Source: Botryobacter ruber
GTDB lineage: Bacteria; Bacteroidota; Bacteroidia; Cytophagales; Hymenobacteraceae
DNA: 64,000 nucleotides
Direction of reading: 5' to 3'
Assembly: GCF_003347595.2 (NCBI RefSeq)
Contig: NZ_QCZK02000057.1
Coordinates: 1-64,000, forward strand
Below, piece by piece: positions 33,890-42,625 of the stretch. A model generated the notes under the pieces. It was not told the DNA's origin and ran no database searches. It saw only the letters and a program-made list of their open reading frames with translations. Position numbers and translations under genes: made by a program. The stretch's first letter is position 1. The number at the start of each line of letters is the position of its first letter.

Positions 33890-36800
33890 ATGGCAGAAAG
33901 CTCCAAAGCCGGAAAAATTAAAGCAATTCGCATCCCGGAAACGGCGAGAAAGGCGAATAACAGCGCTATGCCTTCCGGCAAGAGTAGTTCTTTTTTTCAG
34001 CCAAAAGTAGTGGTAGGTCCTCCGGACGATGTGTTTGAGCAGGAAGCGGATGCCGTGGCAGAAAAAGTGATGCGCACGCCTGCTCCCGCGGAACAACCTT
34101 TTTTTGCCCCGCAGCCTGTTACCATAACGCCGCTTATAAGCCGGAAATGCGCTTCCTGTGAAGAGGAAGACAAAGTACTGAAGAAGGAGGAAAGCCAGGC
34201 AGAACATAAACCTGAATCCCGGGTAGCAGCAAGCGATTTGCCTGCAGGCAATGGAACGGATGGCGTTGCTATACAAACCAGTTACACAGGCAAACAAGCC
34301 TTTTTTACGCCTCCTGCTCCCGTAGAAAAGGTGCTGCAACGAAAATGCGTAGCCTGTGAGGACGAGGAGAAACTGCAGCGTAAAGAAGAGAAACAGGAAG
34401 CAGAAAATGCAATTGTCAGAAAAGCTTTTGCCGGTTCTACTGAACCTGTACCGGTAGAAGACCAGTTACAGCGTACACCAACCGCTTTTCTGCAACGCCA
34501 GGAAGCAACAGCACCTGCCACAATTCCTTCTCCTGAACAGACCGGAACCGCTGCTGTAAACTGGTTCGAGATGCGGCGTCCTTTTTACAACAGAAGTGCC
34601 GAGCACCTGCTGCTGGACCCCAATGCCTATGATGCCATTTTGCAGCCCTGGCTCTACAATTACAATTTTTTTCAGAACATTGGCTTAGGGAGCGAACGCT
34701 CGGCAACTGCCAGCAATTTTTTCACCCCGCTCGCCATCGATTCTGCCCTGAAAAGAGATTACCCTACCTGGTGGGAACAGACCGACCGAGAAATGGGGAC
34801 TTCTTCTTTCATCCTGAGCCCGACAGTGTTTACGTTTGACCTGCACAACCTCCCAGGCTCCTTAACCATGCCGGCTCCCTTCCGGCACATTTTTGGTCTA
34901 CCCGAGAATCCATACCTGCAGCGCAAACCTGCGCCTCCACCCACCGCTTCCTCCGAAGCGCCTGCCTTGGTGCACCATGTATTAAAAGCAACCGGAAATT
35001 ACCTGGATACCGGAACCAGGGAGTTTATGGAGGCCCGGTTTGGCTCTGATTTCAGCAGCGTAAAAGTTCATACCAATGCAGCGGCTGCCCAATCAGCGCA
35101 ATCTGTAAGTGCCTTAGCCTATACCAGTGGGAATAATATTGTATTTAATAAGGGACAATATGCTCCTGCCACGCCAGTCGGAAGAAGACTGCTGGCCCAC
35201 GAACTGACTCATGTGCTGCAGCAAAATACCCGACGTGCTGGCCGCAAGGTGCAGCGGCAGGTAGCACCCGAAACCATCGAAGGGTTTAAGCCTTTACCGG
35301 TAAGTGAATATGTGGTGGTGAAAGAAGAAATCATATTCTACCACTCTCCCCTTACAGAAGAATTTACCAAAAGCCGGATCATTAGTAAGAATGCCCGACT
35401 GGAACTTACCTGGAAATCCGGCAACTGGTATTTTGCTTATGATGAAAGCGGGCAGAAAGGATATGTTAAAGCATCCAGTCTTGTTTTCCCTCCTAAATTA
35501 AAAAAGGCTCCGCAGGAAGAGTTTATGACCATGATTGGTGACATTCTTTTTGTGCAGGCGCCAAACATGAACCGGGCGTTCCTGATGGTAAAAACAACGG
35601 GACTGCTTCCTAATACAGGGGCTATATTTTGGTTTTCCAATGGAAGAGTAAAGCCTTATCCGGTAAAATATGAGATAACGATTCGCGATCCCAACCAGGC
35701 TGAAATTGACGAAATGGGTAAACTGGCCGGTTTTTCCGGCATTTCATCAACAGCCGGTACCGGAACGACTTTGCCCGCTACACCGGGCGCCCCGGCTATA
35801 CCACTTACTCCGGAGCAGAAAAAATGGAGGGAGGCAGAGAAAGAGCTTGATCCGTTTGTGGATGAAGTTATCTACCAGCAAAGTGAGAAGGTGAAAGGCA
35901 AAATGGCGCTCAGTATACCGTATGAAAGTATCAAGGCTGTGAATTTTAAATTTGAAGAATTCCGCCTGAAAAAAGGGTTTAAGTTTAGCCAGGAATCCGA
36001 TTCTGATTTTGTTTTCTATTATACCGTTTTCCAGCTGCTAATCAGGGCGAAGATCAAATCGGTAATGACTAATGTCTATTATAAGCCTTCTGATCCAAAA
36101 AAAGATGTAGGCAGCACCGAATGGTTGGCGCACAGTCAGGAGGTACTGATAACGGAAAATGAGGCCTACCTGAAAGCCGAACTGGAAAAATTAATTGCCG
36201 AAGAACGGGATAAGCGGAAGGCTGATATCGAGAAATTTTATGAACCCTATATCGAAGCCTTCAAAAAAGAACAGGCGGGCTTTATAGAAAAAGCGAAGAA
36301 GGATATAGAGAAGAAGCAGGGCTGGTATAACCGGGAGGTGGCTCAAAAAGCCGTAGATGCCGTGCTGGAACAACGGTGGAAGGAACGGATGAAGGAGGCG
36401 GGAGACGCATTCGCAGGTTCTGCACTGGCAAAAGAGATAAAGGAAGCAGTCGAAAAAAGATTTAAAGTAATTGAGACGGCTGTTCTGAATCCCGATCCTT
36501 ATAAAGTAAACCTGGTAAAATCGGATAAGGTGCTTTTCGACATGGTTAAAAAATATGACGATCAGCTGAAGGCGTCATCAAAATATGTCGATCAGAAAAA
36601 AGCATTTGACACGGCGAAAATAAATATCGGAGCACATCTGAAGGCAATGCATCCGGATGATCATGAAAGGGTGCTGCGGGTGATACTGGTATATTATTCT
36701 CAGCAGCTCTTATATACCTCCGATAGTAAACTCAGTGCCTATGCCATCAAGAAATGGGCCGAACGCAACAGCCAGGATTTGGATGTGGTGATCCATAAGT

Positions 36801-39800
36801 TTGCGCCTGTTCTAAAGAGAAAGATGGAGGAGGATAACCAATACCTGCGCTTAGCTCTACCTGAATACTCCGTTACCACACAAGCCTACGTCGACCTGTC
36901 GTACGAGCTGTTGTACGCTAAAAAATTCTTCGATAAAATCATTTCACACCCCGAAAGTGATGAGGGATTCTGGAGTGGTTTTACCTCAAAGAGCATGTCC
37001 GAAATGCTTCCGTTCATTCACTCGATTTTAAAAATATCTGAACTGTATGAGCAGATGCGGGTGATGAACAAGCACCTGATGGGCGGTACCTTAACGCTTT
37101 CTGAGGAACTGCTGATGAAAGCGGTAGCAGGTTTGCAGTACATAAACCAGATCAGGAAAAAGCCATTCTGGTACAGAGTAGGGGAGGGCGTTGCAGAAGC
37201 CATTCCTTTTATGGCAGAATTTATCATTACAGCTCCCATAGGACTGGGGGGTATGTCGATAGGAGTAAAGGCTGCAGAGGCCACCCTGAAAAAATTCACT
37301 GCCAAATTTGTTGAAAGACAGGCCGCAAAAGTTATCATTAAAGGAGTGGGGTTATTGTCCGGAGCATTTGCGCAGACACTAGCCAATCCTGCCGATATTG
37401 CTAAGAACGTGCTGGTTCACAAGCTGCACATCGTGAGCATGGAAATGCAGCCCGATGGTTCTTTTGAGGTTAAAGTGGCGCCGAACCCCAATACCAATGC
37501 CCAGGCTGCCTGGAAAGGCTTTATTACCACGTATGTGAATGTGTTTACGGAACGCCTGGGCGGGAAGGCGCTCCCTTTCTTAGCTGGAAAAGCAGGAAAA
37601 TTCCTGCCCATGTCGATACGGAACTCGGTGGCGGCAGCTTACCTGAAAAAAACCGGGGAAGCCCTGAAAAAATATGCCGGTTTCCATGGCATTCTGGGTG
37701 AGTACGAAGAAGAAGTGTACGGGCAGATACTGGAGGCGCTGTTAAAAGGAGAGCAGGTGAAGTGGAGCCTGGAAGATCAGGCACAAACGTTTATGGTGGT
37801 CGCTATCATGGGGGGAGCCATCCGCGGCATCCAGACCACCTTCATTGCCTACGATGTACTCCGGACATTCAGAATGAAAGGCAAAGATATCGTGTTGCCT
37901 GCCGAAGTATATACCATGCTTACCCAACTGACAAGCCTGGATAAGCTTGAAACCTTTAAACAGAATCTAAAATCGCTTAAGCTAACCGGAGACCAGCTGA
38001 AACTGGCCATGTACCTGGCAGAAAAGACGCTGAATGTAGAGCAGGAGATTGAGGTTAACCTGGAAGAAAAAGCAGCAAAAATAGTTCAGGATAACATTCC
38101 GGCTACGCTGGCCGAACTTAATGAGCTAATTGTTAAACTATACCAGGCGAAGAAAAATTTCCTGCTTGTGGAAGAAGCCAAACGCGCTGATCATGTGGAA
38201 AGCATTCTCCTGGAGGAAGGAAAGCAACAGTTCCCGCTGCTGCTATTTAATATAAAACACACAGATATCTGGATTCGTGAAACCGAGCGGGCTATTGCCT
38301 TACACGTAGGCATGGCATTACCTGATCTGCGGGGTAGCGTGGAAACAGGCACGAGCATTGAGGCGAATCTGGCATTCTGGCAAAAGTGGCAGAAGGGCTG
38401 GCGCCCGTACCTGGAGGAACTTACCGCCTTAAGCCCCCAGAGCACCTTCGGTACAGCCGGTGCAGGTATGATCAGCATCAATGGGAATGTGGTGATATCC
38501 GGAAGGAGCCTGTTCCAGATGTTGCGCCTCGATCAGGTAAATCTGGAGCGGTTGCTAAAGGCTTCCCTGGAGGTGAGACAGCTGGTGGAAAAAGGAGGAG
38601 CTCCTGCCGCAATAGCCGATACCGAGCTGAACAAGCTGAAAGAAGTCCATACGGATAGTAAGGTATTAACCACAGCCAGCGGTACTGTGAAAATTAATAA
38701 TGAACTGGAGCTATCGAAAGAAGTGCTGGAGCAGTTATCCTTAAAGCCAGGGGCGAGCCTGCCTGCAAAAGGAGGTGCCGCCAAACCACCTGCCAGAGAA
38801 AAGCCTTCTGCCAATAAATTCCTGTTTGACTTTACCTTTAGACCCTGGGTAACCGCTGCAAATTATCTGAAGCTATCCGCTACAGACAAGGCAGCCATAG
38901 CTACTCTTCATCCGGAAAGTAAGCTTACGGACGTTGCCGGAGGTTTAATTTCTATAAACGGGCAGGTGCAGGTGTCGCCATCTTTCCTGAAAGGACTGCT
39001 CCTGCAGAATCCATCTGATTTAAAAGCCTTGTTGATGGCCACGCATGACCTGGAGCAGCAGGGGGGCGATGCCGGCAAGATTAGTAATGAGTCCTGGAAT
39101 ACGTTAAAACTGTTTTTCTCATCGGGAGGCTACAGGCTGCGGTTTAAATTCCAGTACGAAGGCGAGCTGAATAAATTCCTGGCAGATACTGGCTTAAATA
39201 CCGATACCCGCTTTGGTCCGCTTTGGAGTAAAGCCGGTTTGCTGGAGAAAATCCGTATGTGGGATTTATTTAATGAGATAGGGGACTATAAAGAAAAGGG
39301 CATCCGTGCAGAAGATACACTGCCTGCGCTGCGCAGGCAGGCTTCGGACTTTGCGCTTAAAATGGAACCGAAAAATTTGTTTGACTTTTCTGAATATTAC
39401 CAGTTTTACATAGCGAAATTTAAAGCGAGCGTGGAGGAAGCGGAAGGAAAATTCGACACAGCGTTGACGCAGGCAGAAGAAGCAGAACAAAAGCGTTTAG
39501 GAAAAATCAGTCTTTCTCCAAAAGAGAAAACAGAAGTGCTGAAAAACCTTACGCTGGAGAAATTTAAAACATCCGTTGACAGCCGCAAAAAGGTCAGGAA
39601 ACTTATACAGGACCAGGTGCTGCAAGGGCTCAGCGATCCGGCTGCCGGCATCGGTAAGATAAGCATGGATACCGAAACCAGCATCACGATAGATTACACG
39701 CTTGGCGTGCTGGAGGTGGTTGAACACTTGGGAGAGGCACAATTTATCCCACCTGGATTACCGGACTTGCAGGCGGCAAAAGCAGTTCAGGAACTAAGCG

Positions 39801-40105
39801 GTTTATCGTTTGAAGACATCCCGGCTGCCACGTACCATGTTGAAAAACACCATCATGAATTGCCGTTAAGCATGCAGGATGCAGCGGCTCCTGCCGCTGC
39901 TTATTTTAAAGCAGCAGGATTGGCTATAAAGCATGCAAAGCAGATAACGGTAAATGTCTCACCAGTTGAGCCGGGTGTCAGGAGTATAGCGTACAATTTC
40001 CCGGTGGAGGAAAGCGGTAATAAGTATATATTGCGGACTATCGTAAAGGTAATGCCTGATGGCAAAACTTCTATTGCCACGCTTATTATAATAAAACTTA
40101 ATTAA
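33890..40105 (+). CDS. Giant DUF4157 cargo protein, 2071 residues
   Basis: Domains in order: FFQPKVVVGPPDDVFEQEAD (about 38-57), Cys pairs CASC and CVAC (about 86 and 152), a low-complexity region, the DUF4157 core with HELTH at 437-441, an SH3-like module (about 465-535), Pro/Thr linker, long helical and coiled-coil stretches (about 650-900), a hydrophobic segment (about 1095-1150, EAIPFMAEFIITAPIGLGG), an internal duplication (1503-1590 and 1653-1745) and a C terminus with TYHVEKHHHELPLS (about 1981-1993). The last motif could be a nuclease-like His cluster, but I cannot name a toxin family. It is probably the main eCIS payload. Confidence 0.78.
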   Translation: MAESSKAGKIKAIRIPETARKANNSAMPSGKSSSFFQPKVVVGPPDDVFEQEADAVAEKVMRTPAPAEQPFFAPQPVTITPLISRKCASCEEEDKVLKKEESQAEHKPESRVAASDLPAGNGTDGVAIQTSYTGKQAFFTPPAPVEKVLQRKCVACEDEEKLQRKEEKQEAENAIVRKAFAGSTEPVPVEDQLQRTPTAFLQRQEATAPATIPSPEQTGTAAVNWFEMRRPFYNRSAEHLLLDPNAYDAILQPWLYNYNFFQNIGLGSERSATASNFFTPLAIDSALKRDYPTWWEQTDREMGTSSFILSPTVFTFDLHNLPGSLTMPAPFRHIFGLPENPYLQRKPAPPPTASSEAPALVHHVLKATGNYLDTGTREFMEARFGSDFSSVKVHTNAAAAQSAQSVSALAYTSGNNIVFNKGQYAPATPVGRRLLAHELTHVLQQNTRRAGRKVQRQVAPETIEGFKPLPVSEYVVVKEEIIFYHSPLTEEFTKSRIISKNARLELTWKSGNWYFAYDESGQKGYVKASSLVFPPKLKKAPQEEFMTMIGDILFVQAPNMNRAFLMVKTTGLLPNTGAIFWFSNGRVKPYPVKYEITIRDPNQAEIDEMGKLAGFSGISSTAGTGTTLPATPGAPAIPLTPEQKKWREAEKELDPFVDEVIYQQSEKVKGKMALSIPYESIKAVNFKFEEFRLKKGFKFSQESDSDFVFYYTVFQLLIRAKIKSVMTNVYYKPSDPKKDVGSTEWLAHSQEVLITENEAYLKAELEKLIAEERDKRKADIEKFYEPYIEAFKKEQAGFIEKAKKDIEKKQGWYNREVAQKAVDAVLEQRWKERMKEAGDAFAGSALAKEIKEAVEKRFKVIETAVLNPDPYKVNLVKSDKVLFDMVKKYDDQLKASSKYVDQKKAFDTAKINIGAHLKAMHPDDHERVLRVILVYYSQQLLYTSDSKLSAYAIKKWAERNSQDLDVVIHKFAPVLKRKMEEDNQYLRLALPEYSVTTQAYVDLSYELLYAKKFFDKIISHPESDEGFWSGFTSKSMSEMLPFIHSILKISELYEQMRVMNKHLMGGTLTLSEELLMKAVAGLQYINQIRKKPFWYRVGEGVAEAIPFMAEFIITAPIGLGGMSIGVKAAEATLKKFTAKFVERQAAKVIIKGVGLLSGAFAQTLANPADIAKNVLVHKLHIVSMEMQPDGSFEVKVAPNPNTNAQAAWKGFITTYVNVFTERLGGKALPFLAGKAGKFLPMSIRNSVAAAYLKKTGEALKKYAGFHGILGEYEEEVYGQILEALLKGEQVKWSLEDQAQTFMVVAIMGGAIRGIQTTFIAYDVLRTFRMKGKDIVLPAEVYTMLTQLTSLDKLETFKQNLKSLKLTGDQLKLAMYLAEKTLNVEQEIEVNLEEKAAKIVQDNIPATLAELNELIVKLYQAKKNFLLVEEAKRADHVESILLEEGKQQFPLLLFNIKHTDIWIRETERAIALHVGMALPDLRGSVETGTSIEANLAFWQKWQKGWRPYLEELTALSPQSTFGTAGAGMISINGNVVISGRSLFQMLRLDQVNLERLLKASLEVRQLVEKGGAPAAIADTELNKLKEVHTDSKVLTTASGTVKINNELELSKEVLEQLSLKPGASLPAKGGAAKPPAREKPSANKFLFDFTFRPWVTAANYLKLSATDKAAIATLHPESKLTDVAGGLISINGQVQVSPSFLKGLLLQNPSDLKALLMATHDLEQQGGDAGKISNESWNTLKLFFSSGGYRLRFKFQYEGELNKFLADTGLNTDTRFGPLWSKAGLLEKIRMWDLFNEIGDYKEKGIRAEDTLPALRRQASDFALKMEPKNLFDFSEYYQFYIAKFKASVEEAEGKFDTALTQAEEAEQKRLGKISLSPKEKTEVLKNLTLEKFKTSVDSRKKVRKLIQDQVLQGLSDPAAGIGKISMDTETSITIDYTLGVLEVVEHLGEAQFIPPGLPDLQAAKAVQELSGLSFEDIPAATYHVEKHHHELPLSMQDAAAPAAAYFKAAGLAIKHAKQITVNVSPVEPGVRSIAYNFPVEESGNKYILRTIVKVMPDGKTSIATLIIIKLN
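34508..34535 (+). repeat. R1 repeat in frame inside the giant DUF4157 gene
   Basis: CAGCACCTGCCACAATTCC then TTCTCCTG is a diverged R1 copy that encodes APATIPSP in the low-complexity N-terminal linker (about residue 207), the same peptide as in the gpJ-like protein. Confidence 0.5.
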
Positions 40106-40111
40106 TGGCTT

Positions 40112-40624
40112 ATGCAGGAAGACAAGTTGCTTTTAAATACGCTTGAGCAGATTAAGAATGCCTGGGAAAAAGCGCTCGCACTAAATTATCCTGACAAAAA
40201 GTATTGGCTACAAACAGCGCTGGCAAATATTTTTTCGCTCAATACAGGCTGGTACCTCGACAAATTACCTGAGGAAGTTCCCGGCTGGGAAAAGTGGTTG
40301 GCTGAGACTGCCCTTCTGATGAAAAAGAGCTATAACGGCCTCATCACGTATATGAACATGACGATCGGCAATCATGAAATCCAGTGGATTACCGATGACT
40401 GGACGAGCCATCGGGAGTTATGTCTGCTTCGCTCGCAACTTGAATTTCTAATGGAGACTTACCAGGACTTCTTAAGTGAAGATGAAATTGCCGGTTTTGA
40501 ACTGGAGTCCTTTGACCAGCAGCTTCGGGAGTTACAAAGCGGAGGAACTATACCCGATGCGTTTGTACCTGCCGGTGTTCCTGAAACCCATTGGTGGTGG
40601 TATCCGGGTTCTTTAGAAAAATAA
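40112..40624 (+). CDS. Small hypothetical protein next to the giant cargo gene
   Basis: The 170-residue acidic, Trp-rich protein (KKYWLQTALANIFSLNTGWY, THWWWYPGSLEK) has no signal peptide or membrane helix and no family I recognise. It starts 6 bases after the stop of the 2071-residue DUF4157 gene, so the two are almost certainly translated together. By position it could be an immunity protein, a loading chaperone or an adaptor. It has no match to a catalytic motif. Confidence 0.7.
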   Translation: MQEDKLLLNTLEQIKNAWEKALALNYPDKKYWLQTALANIFSLNTGWYLDKLPEEVPGWEKWLAETALLMKKSYNGLITYMNMTIGNHEIQWITDDWTSHRELCLLRSQLEFLMETYQDFLSEDEIAGFELESFDQQLRELQSGGTIPDAFVPAGVPETHWWWYPGSLEK

Positions 40625-40713
40625 GAAAACGAGTGCTATTCAATACCTCTGCCTGAGCAATCGCTGCAAAGGTTTTACTCAGGGAAAACGTAAATCCAGT
40701 TCATTAGAAAAGT

Positions 40714-42036
40714 ATGTATAAAAACATCGAGTGTTCCACTGTTTTTTTAAGAGAAATCGTAGATCGCAGGCTGCAACGTTACTTTAATAAAGAGTTGAAT
40801 ACTGAACCGGACTCTTACCCTGACTTACTAGTTGAGGCAGATGGCGGTCCGCTCGATCTGTTTCTGCGGGAGCATCCGTTAAATATTGAAGAATATATCA
40901 TCCTGCTGTTGGCGCTCATGCCCCACCTCCAGCCTAATTTCCTGGAAAATATTGTCCTAAAGTACCTCCCGCAGGGCGGCGACTTCCCGGAAATGGGAGG
41001 AGTAAAAGGCGCCAGCCACAGAGGCATGCTGCCTACAGGTGAAACCGTGCAATTCATTCTGGCAGGAGATAGTTTAGCCGATAGGCTTCGGATTACCCGT
41101 TACTTTTCGTCAGACCATTTTTTTTACCGACACCAGATCCTCTCCCTGGAACCCGTAAAAGAAGGCGAACCCCGCATGAGCGGCAGAATCATACTGGCGC
41201 AGGAATTTGTGGAGTGGCTGACGCTGGGCAAAGTTTCGGCCCCAGCCTTCAGTCCCGAGTTTCCTGCCAAAAAAATCGAAACGGCGATGGATTGGAACGA
41301 CCTGGTGTTGCGGCCTGCTACCTGCGGGTACATCGACGACATAAAAATGTGGTTACAGCACCATCGGGCCTTAGCTGCTGACCCGGTTATTGCCCGTAAA
41401 CTAAGGCGCGGCTACAGAGCGTTGTTCTACGGTCCGCCGGGCACAGGGAAAACCCTAACGGCCTCGCTGCTGGGGAAGCAATTTAACAAAGAAGTATACC
41501 GCATCGACCTGTCGCAGGTGGTGAGCAAGTACATAGGCGAAACAGAGAAAAACCTGGAAAAAATTTTTGCAAAGGCAGAGAACAAAGAATGGATCCTTTT
41601 TTTTGACGAAGCCGATGCCTTATTCGGAAAACGAAGCAGCGTTTCGAGCGCCCATGATAAATATGCCAACCAGGAAGTAAGCTACCTGCTGCAGCGTGTA
41701 GAGGACTTTCCGGGATTAATCATTCTAGCCTCAAACTTCAAAAACAACATCGATCAGGCCTTCATCCGAAGGTTCAACGCAATACTCCATTTCCCGATGC
41801 CAGATGCAGCCGAACGCCTGGCCATCTGGCAGAAAAACTTACCAGCCACCATTCCTGTGCATGAGGAAGTTTCCATTCAAGTGTATGCCAATAAACATGA
41901 GTTCAGCGGGTCGGCTATTACAAATATTATGCAGTATGCCAGTCTCTGTGCTTTGTCGCGACCGGAAAAGACGATACTGAATGATGATATTGTAAATGGA
42001 ATTAAGCGGGAACTTATAAAAGAAGACAAGTTTTAG
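40714..42036 (+). CDS. eCIS AAA+ ATPase (Afp15-like)
   Basis: The 440-residue protein has an N-terminal domain of about 195 residues and an AAA+ module with Walker A GPPGTGKT (about residues 240-247), Walker B ILFFDEADALFG (about 295-306), the pore-loop type segment YRIDLSQVVSKYIGETEKNL and arginine finger FIRRFNAILHFP. Every eCIS cluster carries such an ATPase, and in Afp and PVC it is required for assembly or cargo loading and is not part of the particle. It is the last gene of the array. Confidence 0.93.
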   Translation: MYKNIECSTVFLREIVDRRLQRYFNKELNTEPDSYPDLLVEADGGPLDLFLREHPLNIEEYIILLLALMPHLQPNFLENIVLKYLPQGGDFPEMGGVKGASHRGMLPTGETVQFILAGDSLADRLRITRYFSSDHFFYRHQILSLEPVKEGEPRMSGRIILAQEFVEWLTLGKVSAPAFSPEFPAKKIETAMDWNDLVLRPATCGYIDDIKMWLQHHRALAADPVIARKLRRGYRALFYGPPGTGKTLTASLLGKQFNKEVYRIDLSQVVSKYIGETEKNLEKIFAKAENKEWILFFDEADALFGKRSSVSSAHDKYANQEVSYLLQRVEDFPGLIILASNFKNNIDQAFIRRFNAILHFPMPDAAERLAIWQKNLPATIPVHEEVSIQVYANKHEFSGSAITNIMQYASLCALSRPEKTILNDDIVNGIKRELIKEDKF

Positions 42037-42061
42037 CAAATACCCCTGAAGTAATGCACAT

Positions 42062-42177
42062 AAAAAAAGCAGCAGTTCCGCTCTTTCGTTTGGAACCGCT
42101 GCCTTTATTTTTTATGAAAATCGAAATCTTCAACTTTTAGCCATTCTTTTATACGGGAGGGTATAGCAGGAGGTTAT
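42062..42177 (+). repeat. Hairpin repeat, subtype A, copy 2 (right of the eCIS cluster)
   Basis: It starts AAAAAAAGCAGCAGTTCC and has the same CTCTTTCGTTT loop and tail as the copy at 11074-11186, in the same orientation. It follows the AAA+ gene by 25 bases and should also end the eCIS transcript. Confidence 0.88.
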
Positions 42178-42203
42178 GCCATGTTGAAAATAACTGAAAA
42201 ATT

Positions 42204-42398
42204 TTACGTTACCTTTTCAAGTGTTTCTTCGTGAAATGTGCCTTCCTGAATTCTTTGTTCATTATCAAACCAACTGCAAATATAAGCCGGCTCCAGGTGC
42301 GTCCCAATCGGGCTATACACTTTCACAATCATGTTAGGGGAACGAATCCCTTTTACTTTTACAATGTCTCCTGTCTTAAACTTGTTATCCTGTGCCAT
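42204..42398 (-). CDS. Small YodC/DUF2158-like protein
   Basis: The 64-residue protein reads MAQDNKFKTGDIVKVKGIRS and PNMIVKVYSPIGTH, with YICSWFDNEQRIQEGTF at the end. The FKxGDxVxxK...MxV...CxWF pattern is that of the DUF2158 (YodC) family of small beta-barrel proteins of unknown function. A good ribosome site (AGGAA, 5-7 bases upstream of ATG) supports the start. It lies between hairpin repeats A and B. Confidence 0.75.
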   Translation of the reverse strand: MAQDNKFKTGDIVKVKGIRSPNMIVKVYSPIGTHLEPAYICSWFDNEQRIQEGTFHEETLEKVT

Positions 42399-42494
42399 AA
42401 TTTCCTGAACCGCTAACGTACGCTGCTTCTCCTGATTACCTTAACGGGCTACCTCTATGTTGTTATTACGGCTATAAAAATGTTTAGCAACAAA

Positions 42495-42610
42495 CAAAAA
42501 AGCAGCGATTCCACTCTCTCATTTGGAACCGCTGCTTTTATTTTTTTATGAAAATCGAAATCTTCAACTTTTAGCCTACCTGTATATACGGGAGCTGTGA
42601 TGGGAGGTTG
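42495..42610 (+). repeat. Hairpin repeat, subtype B, copy 2 (right of the eCIS cluster)
   Basis: AAAAAAGCAGCGATTCC, loop ACTCTCTCATTT, GGAACCGCTGCTTTT, then the tail ending CTGTATATACGGGAGCTGTG. It matches 12137-12253 at almost every base and has the same orientation. Confidence 0.88.
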
Positions 42611-42625
42611 TGTTTCTTAAAAAAA

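Noticed and set aside
39820..39880. Naming the C-terminal His cluster of the giant DUF4157 protein a known HNH or AHH nuclease
   Set aside because: KHHHELPL is suggestive, but the other catalytic residues and the fold cannot be established by eye.
41835..41862. An R1-like stretch in the AAA+ gene (LPATIPVHE)
   Set aside because: Only about 15 bases match and the flanks do not. I took it as chance.
12720..42036. T6SS or intact prophage
   Set aside because: No TssJLM membrane complex, ClpV, capsid, portal, terminase, integrase or lysis genes. The DUF4255, DUF5908, DUF4157 and Afp15-like genes point to eCIS.
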